Below, in pieces: positions 43,368 through 51,964 of a stretch of 64,000 nt of DNA. The stretch's first letter is position 1. Each line of letters opens with the position of its first letter. The stretch comes from Sphingobium estronivorans (lineage in GTDB: Bacteria > Pseudomonadota > Alphaproteobacteria > Sphingomonadales > Sphingomonadaceae): the NCBI RefSeq assembly GCF_008692605.1, contig NZ_LFCT01000018.1, forward strand, positions 1 through 64,000, read 5' to 3'. Position numbers and translations under genes: made by a program. The notes under the pieces were generated by a model. The model was not told where the DNA came from. It did not search any database and was given only the letters and a program-made list of their open reading frames with translations.

Positions 43368-43433
43368 TGGTTCCTCCAAACTCGAAAACCTGCCAGGCTA
43401 CCAGGAGCCTGGGACATCGGGCCTGCATCCGCC

Positions 43434-44225
43434 CTAGCGGCCCTTCCATTGCGGATCGCGCTTTTCGGCGAAGGCGCGTGGCCCCTCCTTTGCATCATCG
43501 CTTGCCATAACGACCTGCATGCGTTCGCGCGAAAGGCGCCGCAGTTCCGCGTCGGAACGATCGCCGACCAGACGTCCGATGTAGAGCGATTCGCGAACGG
43601 ATAGCGGGGCATTGGCCTGGATGGTCCGCGCCAGTTCCAGCGCCGCTTCCATGACATCGCCGGAGTCGACCAGCCGATTGACCATGCCGTGGCGTTCCGC
43701 GAACTCCGCGCTGAACTTTTCCCCGGTCGCCAGCAATTCCAGAGCGATATTGCGCGGCAGGGTGCGGACCAGACGCGAGGCTCCACCGCCATTCGCCATC
43801 AGTCCTCGCTTGACCTCGGGCAGTCCGAACGCGGAACTTCGACTGGCGACGATCATGTCGCACGCGAGGCAAAGTTCCGTCCCGCCCCCCAAGGCCGCTC
43901 CATCGACCGCGGCAATCCATGGCTTTTGCCTGATGGCATCGACAAATCCGCCAAAGCCACTGTCGTTCGGTCGCAGTTCAGCCACGCGGCCTGCCGCGAC
44001 GACCTTGAGGTCGGCACCCGCGCAAAACATTGCGGGGGTTGAGGACGCGAGGATCGCCACTCTCAGGGCGGGGTCCGCTTCGATGCGCGTCACCGCCGCC
44101 GAAAGGGCGAGGGCGGTCGCGCCGTCAATGGCATTGCGCGCCTTTGCACGGTTGAAACGCACCAGGGCGATGTGGTCGTCGATGACGTCGAACAGTAGCG
44201 GCTCGTCTGCCTCTATATCGCTCAT
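43434..44225 (-). CDS. Enoyl-CoA hydratase/isomerase family protein
   Basis: A 263 aa crotonase closely resembling the one at 28734: both have FDVIDDHIALVRF/FEMIDDHIALVTL starts, FCAGADLKVVAAG, AAVDGAALGGGTELCLACDM and FGLPEVKRGLMANGGGASRL. Ends DDAKEGPRAFAEKRDPQWKG. It starts 7 nt after the 3-hydroxyacyl-CoA dehydrogenase stop, forming a hydratase/dehydrogenase pair. The pairing mirrors the hydratase/dehydrogenase pair at 28734/29625, suggesting a duplicated module. Confidence 0.92.
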   Translation of the reverse strand: MSDIEADEPLLFDVIDDHIALVRFNRAKARNAIDGATALALSAAVTRIEADPALRVAILASSTPAMFCAGADLKVVAAGRVAELRPNDSGFGGFVDAIRQKPWIAAVDGAALGGGTELCLACDMIVASRSSAFGLPEVKRGLMANGGGASRLVRTLPRNIALELLATGEKFSAEFAERHGMVNRLVDSGDVMEAALELARTIQANAPLSVRESLYIGRLVGDRSDAELRRLSRERMQVVMASDDAKEGPRAFAEKRDPQWKGR

Positions 44226-44232
44226 AAGGGCC

Positions 44233-45702
44233 TCATTTGGGTGTATGTGCCGACAGGCCGAGCAGGGCGCGGCGTCGGAGCCATAGGCTGGGACGATAAC
44301 GGTCGGAGCCGGTGATCGCCTGCAACTGGACGAGAATGGCGTGGCATGTGGCCACGCCCAGCTTTTCCGCCCATTCCAGCGGGCCGAGGGGGTAGTTCTG
44401 GGCCAGCTTCATGGCGGTGTCGATATCTGCGGGACTGCCGACGCCGATCTGCGCGAGTTCGCAACCGAGATTGGCCACCATCGCCAGAATGCGCTGGAGC
44501 ACGAATCCGGGCGAATCCTGAATGATTTCGACCGTGAAACCATGTCCGCGCAGCCATTGCGCAACCTGTTCCGCTTTCGGTGACCCTCCGATGGCGCTCA
44601 TGACAGTCAGATGCTTTCGCTCGACCGCGGTAAAATCCACCGCGACAGTGTTCGCGGGATCGAGGTCGAGCCGGTGGCAGATCGTCGCGCAATCCTCGCC
44701 CACCGGTGCGACAAGATTGACGTCGGCGCCTTCGACAAGCTTCGTCGCCGCGCGCAAGTCTTCCCAGACAGGCGCATTTCCGATCAGCCTGGGGCGAAGT
44801 TCTGCCCCGCCAGCGGCCCGGTCGATCGGCGCCTCCGTGCGGCCTTCGCCATAGTCGAAAAAGCCCTGCCCGCTCTTGCGGCCGAAATTTCCGGCCGCGG
44901 CGAGAAGGGCATGCTGCGTTGTCGTCCGCAGCCGCTGATCGTGCTGATAGCCTTCGTAGATGAACTGGGTCACCGGATAGTTGACGTCGATTCCCGTCAG
45001 GTCCATCAACTCGAAGGGTCCCATCCGGAAGCTGGCGCCATCGCGCATGATGCGGTCTATCATGGCAAAGTCGGCCACCCCTTCCTGAGCGATGGCAAGC
45101 GCTTCCGTCGTATAGGCCCGTCCCTGCAGATTCACCAGAAAGCCGGGGCCGTCCTTCACGGTAACGGGCACCTTGCCGAGCCTGAGCGAAAGGCGGTGGG
45201 CCGCTTCGCCCACCTCGCTGCTTGTCCCCGGGGCGATGACCACTTCCACCAGTTTCATCAGCGGCACGGGATTGAAGAAATGCATTCCGCAAACCCGCTG
45301 CCTGTTGCGGCATTTCGCGGCAATCGCCGCAACCGACAGGGACGAGGTATTGGTCGCCAATATGCATTGCGCACTGACAATATTTTCCAGATCGCTGAAC
45401 AGGGCCTGCTTGGGCTCGAGGCGCTCTATGATGGCTTCGATCACTACATCGCAGGAGGCGAGGTCAGTGAGATCGGTCGATGTGCTGAGCCGATAATGAA
45501 TGGCATCCAGTCGTTCGCGCGGAATGGTGCCCTTTTCGACCAGCCGCGCGATCCGGTTGTGTATGTCCTGCACAGCGCGGTCCAGCGCGCCTTGATCCTT
45601 GTCGATCAGGACGACCGACATGTCACTGGTGAGGCCGATCTGGGCAATGCCCGATCCCATCGGACCGGCTCCAACAACGCCCATCGCGTTTATATCGTCC
45701 AT
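44233..45702 (-). CDS. 3-hydroxyacyl-CoA dehydrogenase (PaaH-like, two C-terminal domains)
   Basis: A 489 aa NAD-dependent dehydrogenase: GVVGAGPMGSGIAQIG (8-23), ATNTSSLSV, GMHFFNPVPLMKLVEVV with the catalytic His, and DGPGFLVN opening the first C-terminal domain. A second HCDH C-terminal-like domain is present (IIQDSPGFVLQRILAMVANL at about 395). This double C-terminal layout is that of PaaH/PaaC-type dehydrogenases of about 500 aa. It is followed 7 nt later by a crotonase gene. Probably acts in beta-oxidation of the island's CoA intermediates. Confidence 0.93.
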   Translation of the reverse strand: MDDINAMGVVGAGPMGSGIAQIGLTSDMSVVLIDKDQGALDRAVQDIHNRIARLVEKGTIPRERLDAIHYRLSTSTDLTDLASCDVVIEAIIERLEPKQALFSDLENIVSAQCILATNTSSLSVAAIAAKCRNRQRVCGMHFFNPVPLMKLVEVVIAPGTSSEVGEAAHRLSLRLGKVPVTVKDGPGFLVNLQGRAYTTEALAIAQEGVADFAMIDRIMRDGASFRMGPFELMDLTGIDVNYPVTQFIYEGYQHDQRLRTTTQHALLAAAGNFGRKSGQGFFDYGEGRTEAPIDRAAGGAELRPRLIGNAPVWEDLRAATKLVEGADVNLVAPVGEDCATICHRLDLDPANTVAVDFTAVERKHLTVMSAIGGSPKAEQVAQWLRGHGFTVEIIQDSPGFVLQRILAMVANLGCELAQIGVGSPADIDTAMKLAQNYPLGPLEWAEKLGVATCHAILVQLQAITGSDRYRPSLWLRRRALLGLSAHTPK

Positions 45703-45770
45703 TGAATCAAAGCCTTTCTTCTTAAGTCAGGCTACCGCCGCGGGTAACCGAACTTTGCATTTGCCTGCAT

Positions 45771-46583
45771 TTAGACGATCCTGCGCGCCCAGTTGAGCAT
45801 GGCGACATCGACCATCTTTCCATCGATCATGCCAACACCGTCGATGCTGGCATTGAGATATTGTCGGGCAAGATTCCGGTCTTCGTCGTTCACGTCGAAA
45901 GCATGACCGATCGCGGCCAGTTGGCTGGGGTGGATTGCAGCCTTGGCATGGAATCCCAGAGCTGCGGAAGCGGCGCATTCGCGCGCCAGTCCCGCCTCGT
46001 CACCCACATCAAAAAACGGTGAATCAAGCGCTGCCAGCCCGCCTGCGGCGGCAGCGTTGACCAAGGCGGCGCGAGCAAAATCCGACCGTAGAGCGGACAC
46101 CCTCATGCCAAGGTCGGCGGCATAGTCTGCCGCGCCGAACATCAACGCCGCCAACCGGGGCGAGGCCTCTGAAATTTCCTTGAGTCCCGCGATACCCCGC
46201 GCAGTTTCGACCAGTGCGACTATGCGCGAAGGACTCCTGCATTCGTCGAGCAATCGACCCAGAAGAGCAATCTCCGCGCCAGCCTCAGCCTTTGGCATCA
46301 CGATATAATCCGGCGCTGCCGAAATTTCCCCCGACAGGGCCAGCAAATCCTTCAAACCCGGGCGGCTGGACGCGGGATTGATGCGAACCGCGATGCTGGC
46401 CCCCGCCGCAGCCCCTGGGGTGCCCAGATATTCGCAGACCGCAGCGCGAGCCGCATCCTTCTGATCAGGCGCGACGGCGTCCTCCAGATCAAGGATAACG
46501 GCTTGGGTTCCGGAACCCGCAGCCTTGGCGAAACGATCGGGACGATTTCCGGGAACAAATAGCCAGGATCGGGAGAATGCCAT
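45771..46583 (-). CDS. HpcH/HpaI family CoA ester lyase (citramalyl-CoA lyase-like)
   Basis: A 270 aa CitE-like TIM-barrel lyase. It has the N-terminal RSWLFVPGNRPDRFAKA, ILDLEDAVAPDQKDAAR with metal-binding acidic residues, IVALVETARGIAGL and GAADYAADLG. Family members cleave citramalyl-CoA, malyl-CoA or methylmalyl-CoA. Two nucleotides separate it from the MaoC-type hydratase gene upstream, so the pair matches the hydratase/lyase steps of itaconate or mesaconate degradation, giving pyruvate and acetyl-CoA. The exact substrate is inferred from context. Confidence 0.9.
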   Translation of the reverse strand: MAFSRSWLFVPGNRPDRFAKAAGSGTQAVILDLEDAVAPDQKDAARAAVCEYLGTPGAAAGASIAVRINPASSRPGLKDLLALSGEISAAPDYIVMPKAEAGAEIALLGRLLDECRSPSRIVALVETARGIAGLKEISEASPRLAALMFGAADYAADLGMRVSALRSDFARAALVNAAAAGGLAALDSPFFDVGDEAGLARECAASAALGFHAKAAIHPSQLAAIGHAFDVNDEDRNLARQYLNASIDGVGMIDGKMVDVAMLNWARRIV

Positions 46584-46585
46584 GG

Positions 46586-47440
46586 TCAGTTCCGCATCGT
46601 TGCCGTTGCGGCCATGATCTGGCGGCCGTCACTTGCCAGAGCCATGAGTTCCAGGCCTGCCTCCCCCTCTCTCAGCGCGAGATGAAGGGCCTCGCCACAG
46701 ATTGCCGGCGATATCGCGCGAAAGGAAAAGCGTGAGAGCGGCTGCTCGCCAAATGTGCGCCGGGCAAGGTCCAGCAGAAGGGTCGCGGTCAGTGGCCCAT
46801 GGACCACCAGACCGCGATAGCCTTCCTGGGCGGTCGCATAGGGCAGGTCATAATGAATCCGGTGGCTGTTGAATGTCAGGGCCGAAAAACGGAACAGCAG
46901 CGGCTCGGATGGGATGAGGGTGCGTGTGGCGCTCCAGCCGTCGAGTCCTTTCAGCTCAGGCCCCGGCGGCGGCACTGTGGGCGCCCCTTCGGGGGCCGCC
47001 TCGCGATAGACGATCGACTGCACCTCGCGCACCGTGACCCGTTCTTCGGAGATGGTTTCATGCTCGACCTCCAGAAAGACCAGCGGTCCTGAACCACCCT
47101 GCTTTGGCGTGATCGCCTTCAAGCGGGAGCGGCGCTCGACCGTCCCGCCGATGCGCAACGGATGGAGGAATTCGACCTTGCTCGACGCCCACATCCTCCG
47201 GGGCAGGGGGACGGGCGGCAGGAAGCTGGAGGAGGATGGATCGCGGCGGGGATGGCCGTCTTCGCCCAGATCAGCCGTTGCAGCGTCAGGCAGGCCAAGG
47301 CACCAGTGATAACCCTGCGGAACCGTGCCGTCGGCAGCGGCCACCCGATCGAGCGTCGCGCACCAGCGCGTCACCGCTGCCATGTCGATCCTGTCTTCGC
47401 GCACTTCTTCCCGGCCTAGCCATGCAGCCCATTGCGTCAT
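46586..47440 (-). CDS. MaoC-type hydratase (mesaconyl-C4-CoA / itaconyl-CoA hydratase-like)
   Basis: A 284 aa double-hotdog protein: an N-terminal FAS1-like dehydratase half (PLPRRMWASSKVEFLHPLRI...), and a C-terminal MaoC half with LLFRFSALTFNSHRIHYDLP followed by GLVVHGPLTATLLLDL. The D/N-x-H-x-I-H-Y motif (NSHRIHYD) is the catalytic Asp/Asn-His signature of R-hydratases. The size matches mesaconyl-C4-CoA and itaconyl-CoA hydratases. It lies 3 nt after the acyl-CoA dehydrogenase stop. Confidence 0.88.
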   Translation of the reverse strand: MTQWAAWLGREEVREDRIDMAAVTRWCATLDRVAAADGTVPQGYHWCLGLPDAATADLGEDGHPRRDPSSSSFLPPVPLPRRMWASSKVEFLHPLRIGGTVERRSRLKAITPKQGGSGPLVFLEVEHETISEERVTVREVQSIVYREAAPEGAPTVPPPGPELKGLDGWSATRTLIPSEPLLFRFSALTFNSHRIHYDLPYATAQEGYRGLVVHGPLTATLLLDLARRTFGEQPLSRFSFRAISPAICGEALHLALREGEAGLELMALASDGRQIMAATATMRN

Positions 47441-47443
47441 GTT

Positions 47444-49039
47444 TCAGTTCCTCCCGCCGACAAGGCCTTTGGCAATGACCTGCGCCTGAATTTCGGCGGC
47501 GCCCTCGAAAATGTTGAGGATGCGGGCGTCGTACAGCACGCGGCTGATTTCGAACTCCATGGCATAGCCATTGCCGCCGTGGATCTGGAGCGCCGCATCA
47601 GCGTTCGACCATGCCGCGCGCGCGCCGAGCAGCTTGGCCATGCCCGCCTCGATATCGCAGCGTTTGCCCGAATCCTTGGCGCGCGCGGCCTCGTAAGTCA
47701 GCTCGCGCGTCAGCACCATGTCGACCACGCTCATCGCCAGCTTGTCGGCGACGCGCGGGAAGTGGACGATCGCCTTGCCGAACTGCTTGCGGTTCAACGC
47801 ATAGTCGAGCCCCAGCTCCAGCGCGCGCCGGGCCACGCCCACGGCGCGGGCGGCGGTCTGGATACGCGCGCCCTCGAATGTGCGCATCAGCTGCTTGAAG
47901 CCCAGTCCTTCCTCGCCGCCCAGCAGCGCATCGGCAGGCGCGTGCATGCCGTCGAACGACAGCGCATATTCACGCATGCCGCGATAGCCGAGCACCTCGA
48001 TCTCGCTGCCGGCCATGCCATCGGCGGGGAAGGGGTCGTCTTCGGTGCCGCGCGGCTTGGGCACCAGCAGCATCGACAGGCCGGCATAGCCCTTCGCATC
48101 GGGCAGGGTGCGGGTGAGCATGGTCATCAGGTCCGACCGGCTGGCGTGGGTGATCCACGTCTTGGCCCCCTCGATCACCCATTCGCCGTTCCTATCCTGC
48201 CGTGCGCGCGTGGTCAGGCTGCCAAGGTCGGAGCCGACATCGGGCTCGGTGAACACGGCGGTCGGCAATATTTCGCCACTGGCGATCAGGGGCAGCCAAT
48301 GCGCCTTCTGGGCGTCCGTTCCGCCCAGCACGATCAGTTCGCCTGCGATTTCCGAACGCGTGCCGAGCGAGCCGGTGCCGATCCACCCGCGCGACAGCTC
48401 CTCCGTGACGAGGCACATGACCAGCTTGCCGAGGCCCAGCCCGCCGAACTCCTCCGGGATGCAGACGCCGAAGGTGCCGAGTTCGGCCATGTGCCGCACC
48501 GTCTCGTCGGGGATCAGCGCATTGGCCAGATGCCATTGGTGGGCATTGGGGATGATTTCGGTATCGGTGAACCGACGATACTGGTCGCGGATCGCGTCAA
48601 GATCGCTGTCGTGGAAGGTCTCGGACGGCCAATGGCCTTCAGCCAACATGGCCGCGACTTCGGCGCGCAGCGTCGCAAGATCGCCGTGGATCACGCCGAG
48701 CGAAGCCTCGCGAAGCGCGGACGCCGCTTCGCCAAGGTCCAGATCGCCGGGACGGAAAATCTCGTTCTGGCCCATCGGCAGGCCGCCGATCAGTTGCGAG
48801 ACGGTTTCGGCGAAAGCGAGATGCGCAATCTTTTCGTCTAGCGGGTTGGCCTTGCCATTTGCCGCGAGCCAGCCATGGATCGCCTCCAGCGCGGCAACCG
48901 ATGTCGCGACCCAGGCGAAGCCATGCGCGGCGCGCTGTTCGGCATCGATGCTGCGGGCCTCAAGTCGTTTGCGCAACGCCGAGAGGGCCGCTTCGCGATA
49001 GGCGCGCGCGCCCTCCAGAGTCTTTGCCAGTTCCGCCAT
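47444..49039 (-). CDS. Acyl-CoA dehydrogenase with N-terminal extension (methylsuccinyl-CoA dehydrogenase-like)
   Basis: A 531 aa FAD enzyme. The C-terminal 380 residues are a canonical acyl-CoA dehydrogenase: FTEPDVGSDLGSLTTRARQD, ITHASRSDLMTMLTR, FGKAIVHFPRVADKLAM and LQIHGGNGYAMEFEISRVLY. The first 150 residues form an extra helical domain ending in QLIGGLPMGQNEIFRPGDL. An extension of this kind, and the GG(I/L)PM-x-Q-x-E-x-x-R segment, characterise (2S)-methylsuccinyl-CoA dehydrogenase of the ethylmalonyl-CoA pathway (about 550 aa). ATG 49039 overlaps the thiolase stop (TGATG). With the hydratase and lyase downstream it would turn methylsuccinyl-CoA into citramalyl-CoA cleavage products. 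Confidence 0.85.
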   Translation of the reverse strand: MAELAKTLEGARAYREAALSALRKRLEARSIDAEQRAAHGFAWVATSVAALEAIHGWLAANGKANPLDEKIAHLAFAETVSQLIGGLPMGQNEIFRPGDLDLGEAASALREASLGVIHGDLATLRAEVAAMLAEGHWPSETFHDSDLDAIRDQYRRFTDTEIIPNAHQWHLANALIPDETVRHMAELGTFGVCIPEEFGGLGLGKLVMCLVTEELSRGWIGTGSLGTRSEIAGELIVLGGTDAQKAHWLPLIASGEILPTAVFTEPDVGSDLGSLTTRARQDRNGEWVIEGAKTWITHASRSDLMTMLTRTLPDAKGYAGLSMLLVPKPRGTEDDPFPADGMAGSEIEVLGYRGMREYALSFDGMHAPADALLGGEEGLGFKQLMRTFEGARIQTAARAVGVARRALELGLDYALNRKQFGKAIVHFPRVADKLAMSVVDMVLTRELTYEAARAKDSGKRCDIEAGMAKLLGARAAWSNADAALQIHGGNGYAMEFEISRVLYDARILNIFEGAAEIQAQVIAKGLVGGRN

Positions 49040-50256
49040 CACGCTGCCCTTTCGAAAATCGCGGCAAGGCCCTGTCCGCCACCGATGCACATCGTTTCCA
49101 GGCCATAGCGCGCATCGCGGCGCTGCATCTCGCGCGCGAGATTGGCGAGTATGCGTCCGCCGGTCGCTCCGATCGGATGGCCCAGCGAAATGCCCGAGCC
49201 ATTGACGTTGAGTATGTCGTTGCGGCTGTCATCCTCGCTCCAGCCCCAGCCCTTGAGCACGGCGAGCACCTGCGGCGCGAAGGCTTCATTGAGTTCGATC
49301 ACGCCCAGATCATCCCAGCCAAGCCCCGTGCGGCGAAACAGCCTTTCGACCGCCGGGACCGGGCCGATGCCCATGCGGCTCGGTTCGCAACCGGCCGCCG
49401 CCCAGCCATGGAACCAGGCAATGGGTTCCAGCCCAAGTTCATCGAGCTTGTCCTCTGCCACCACCAGGCAGGCGGCCGCTGCGTCATTCTGTTGGCTGGC
49501 GTTGCCCGCCGTCACCACGCCGCCTTCGATGGGCCGGAGCGCGCCGAGCGTTTCCACGCTGGCATCGGCGCGATACCCCTCGTCATGATCGAATGTCACA
49601 GGCTCGCCGCGCCGCTGCGGCACAGGCACGGGGACGAGTTCATCGGCGAACAGACCATTGGCCCAGGCGGCGGTGGCGCGCTGGTGGCTGCGCACGGCAT
49701 AGGCGTCGCACTGATCGCGGGTGATGCCATAGTCTTTGGCGCAATTTTCGGCCGTCTCGATCATGCCGCTGATGACGCCGAAACGCGCGATCGGCTGGCT
49801 CATCACCCGGCCGCGCGTCAGCCGGTCATGCAGGTCGAGGCCGCCGGACTTGACGCCCTTGCGGATCTGGGTGGTGTAATGTTCGACATTCGACATCGAT
49901 TCAACGCCGCCCGCCAGCACCACGTCGGAGGCGCCGGTCTGCACCATCATGGCGGCGTCGATGACCGCCTGAAGCCCGGAACCGCAGCGGCGGTCAAGCT
50001 GGTAACCCGGAACCTCGATCGGATAACCCGCCGCCAGCCATGACCATCGGCCGATGGCGGGCGCTTCGCCATTGCCATAGCCCTGGGCGAAGACGACGTC
50101 ATCGACCCGTCCGGGATCGATGCCCGTCCGCTCGACCAGCGCCTTGATGATCACCGCGCCAAGGTCTCCGGCGGCGATGGTGGACAGCGCGCCGCCGAAC
50201 TTGCCGACGGCGGTGCGGATGGGTGCGACGATTGCGGCACGACGAAGCTGGGTCAT
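49039..50256 (-). CDS. Acetyl-CoA acetyltransferase / thiolase
   Basis: A 405 aa thiolase: LDRRCGSGLQAVIDAAMMVQ with the nucleophile Cys91, ELNEAFAPQVLAVL, NGSGISLGHPIGATGGRILA with the catalytic His, and the late TMCIGGGQGLAAIFE with the second Cys. All active-site residues are intact. ATG 50256 overlaps the CoA-transferase stop (ATGA) and its own stop overlaps the dehydrogenase start, so it is embedded in a coupled operon. It is distinct from the thiolase of the carboxylase operon. Confidence 0.94.
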   Translation of the reverse strand: MTQLRRAAIVAPIRTAVGKFGGALSTIAAGDLGAVIIKALVERTGIDPGRVDDVVFAQGYGNGEAPAIGRWSWLAAGYPIEVPGYQLDRRCGSGLQAVIDAAMMVQTGASDVVLAGGVESMSNVEHYTTQIRKGVKSGGLDLHDRLTRGRVMSQPIARFGVISGMIETAENCAKDYGITRDQCDAYAVRSHQRATAAWANGLFADELVPVPVPQRRGEPVTFDHDEGYRADASVETLGALRPIEGGVVTAGNASQQNDAAAACLVVAEDKLDELGLEPIAWFHGWAAAGCEPSRMGIGPVPAVERLFRRTGLGWDDLGVIELNEAFAPQVLAVLKGWGWSEDDSRNDILNVNGSGISLGHPIGATGGRILANLAREMQRRDARYGLETMCIGGGQGLAAIFERAA

Positions 50257-51452
50257 TGGCTTGTTCCTACGATTCCGGCGTCAATGAGACGGGCGATGGT
50301 GCCCGAGGGGAGATTGAGGCGCTGGCTGAGCACTTCCACGCTATGCTGGCCGTTGCGCGGGGCGGAGCTGGGCGCGCCGCGCTCCTGCTGCGGCACCGAA
50401 GCGAAGGTGCCCGCGGCGGGATAGATGAGCTTGCTGGGATTGGGCGCCGCGCCGAATATGGGATTGTCACCGACCAGCGCGGGGTCGTTCACAGCTTCCA
50501 GCATGGTGCGATAGGCGGAATGCACCACGCCGGCAGCATCCAAAGCGGCGGCAAGATCGGCATGGTTGCGCGCGGCGATGGCTTGGTCGAAAATCGGAAA
50601 CAGCGCGTCGCGATGGGCAAAACGAAGGCCATCGTCCTTCGCGAAGGACACACCTCGTTCGGCTTCGACGTTTGCCACTGCCTCACCGATACCCAGCGCC
50701 GCGACAAGATTTGCCCACTGACGCGGCGTGACCACGACGATCATGGTCCGCTTGCCATCAGCGGTGACGAAATCGCGCCCGAACAGGCCATAGACGGCAT
50801 TGCCGAGGCGCGGGCGGTTGGCGTCCTCATAGATCATCTCGGCAACGCCGCCGAGATTGGCGACCGTGCCGATGGCGACGTCCGACAAGGGTATCCGTAT
50901 TTCGCACCCTGAACCGTCCGCCTCGCGCCGCCTGATCGCCGCCAAGAGCGCGAAGGCGGCGTAAGCGCCCGTCAGCAGATCCCACGCGGGGAGCACATGA
51001 TTCACCGGCTCGGGTCCCGGTCCGGTCATCATCGGATAGCCCACGGCATTGTTCACCGTATAATCCAGCGCGGGCGAGCCATCGGGCCAGCCCATCACGC
51101 GCACGGTGATGAGGTTGGGGCGGCCTTCAGCCAATGTCTGGTGGGAGAGAAAGCCCTCGGATGGGAAATTGGTGATGAACTGGCCCGTTGCGCGCACAAG
51201 TTCCTGCAACAATTCGCGCCCCTCCGGCTTGCCCAGATCGAGGGCGACGGATTTCTTCGCGCGATTGAGATTCTCCCAATAGAGGGAATCATTGTTGTCA
51301 GTCACCGGCCAGCGGCGAAAATCAGGTCCGCCACCAATCTGGTCGACCCGGATCACCTCCGCGCCCATCTGTGCGCAATAAAGACCGGCCGAAGGCGACG
51401 CAACGAATGACGATGCCTCTATTATCGACAGATCAGAGATTAAATTATACAT
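50253..51452 (-). CDS. CaiB/BaiF (class III) CoA transferase
   Basis: A 399 aa family III CoA transferase: it begins MYNLISDLSIIEASSFVASP, continues GLYCAQMGAEVIRVDQIGGG with the family Asp nearby, ENLNRAKKSVALDLGKPEGR, and NAVGYPMMTGPGPEPVNHVL. It would move CoA onto a carboxylic acid, for example a methyl-branched dicarboxylate, opening the pathway encoded downstream. ATG 51452 is chosen over an in-frame start at 51524, whose extra 24 residues do not resemble the family. It is the first gene of the minus-strand operon, divergent from the IclR gene. Confidence 0.92.
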   Translation of the reverse strand: MYNLISDLSIIEASSFVASPSAGLYCAQMGAEVIRVDQIGGGPDFRRWPVTDNNDSLYWENLNRAKKSVALDLGKPEGRELLQELVRATGQFITNFPSEGFLSHQTLAEGRPNLITVRVMGWPDGSPALDYTVNNAVGYPMMTGPGPEPVNHVLPAWDLLTGAYAAFALLAAIRRREADGSGCEIRIPLSDVAIGTVANLGGVAEMIYEDANRPRLGNAVYGLFGRDFVTADGKRTMIVVVTPRQWANLVAALGIGEAVANVEAERGVSFAKDDGLRFAHRDALFPIFDQAIAARNHADLAAALDAAGVVHSAYRTMLEAVNDPALVGDNPIFGAAPNPSKLIYPAAGTFASVPQQERGAPSSAPRNGQHSVEVLSQRLNLPSGTIARLIDAGIVGTSQ

Positions 51453-51964
51453 GAATATCTCTTTTACGAAATTCTGGATGCTGAAAACGTCGTCCCTCGA
51501 AACGCCAATATTGGGCGGCGTCAAATCATGGGTGGTAGGAGATCAGAGCATCCCTGCTTCGACAATTCGGCGCCGATGAAACTGGGGGGTAGGCATTACC
51601 CGAACTGGTAATCGCTTCGCCGGTCGCCGCAATCCTAGCACGCAAGGATGGCTCTGTCGCAAAAGTGCGTCTGCTGCAGTATGAGGATGGCGTCTGTGCG
51701 AATCGATAGGGAGGGTGTGTCCAAGGGGCGTCATTTTGAAGCATCGCTCATCTTGTCGTGCGTGCGGTGGTGCCTGAATCTACGGTCCAACTCTTTGGGA
51801 TTTGAAGGAAAATCCGCAGTAACCGGCGCTTTCGGCCCGTGGCAGGGCGAAAAAACGCCGAAGGTCATGCGCATGATAAGTTCCTCTGGACGATCTTCGG
51901 TGGATCATATATAAGACACGTGTTCTGCATATAATATCTGTCAGACCCATCAGGAGCTGTCAAT
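51453..51964. promoter_or_regulatory. Divergent control region of the CoA-transferase operon and the IclR gene
   Basis: About 510 bases with no supported gene. It contains the palindrome ACACGTGT (51916-51923), flanked by AT-rich TATATAA and GCATATAATAT, close to the IclR start and a reasonable candidate IclR operator. The rest shows no repeats or RNA that I can recognise. Confidence 0.45.

Noticed and set aside
47432..50043. Long plus-strand frames opposite the acyl-CoA dehydrogenase and thiolase genes
   Set aside because: GC-rich antisense shadows with no family similarity; the minus-strand genes have intact catalytic motifs.
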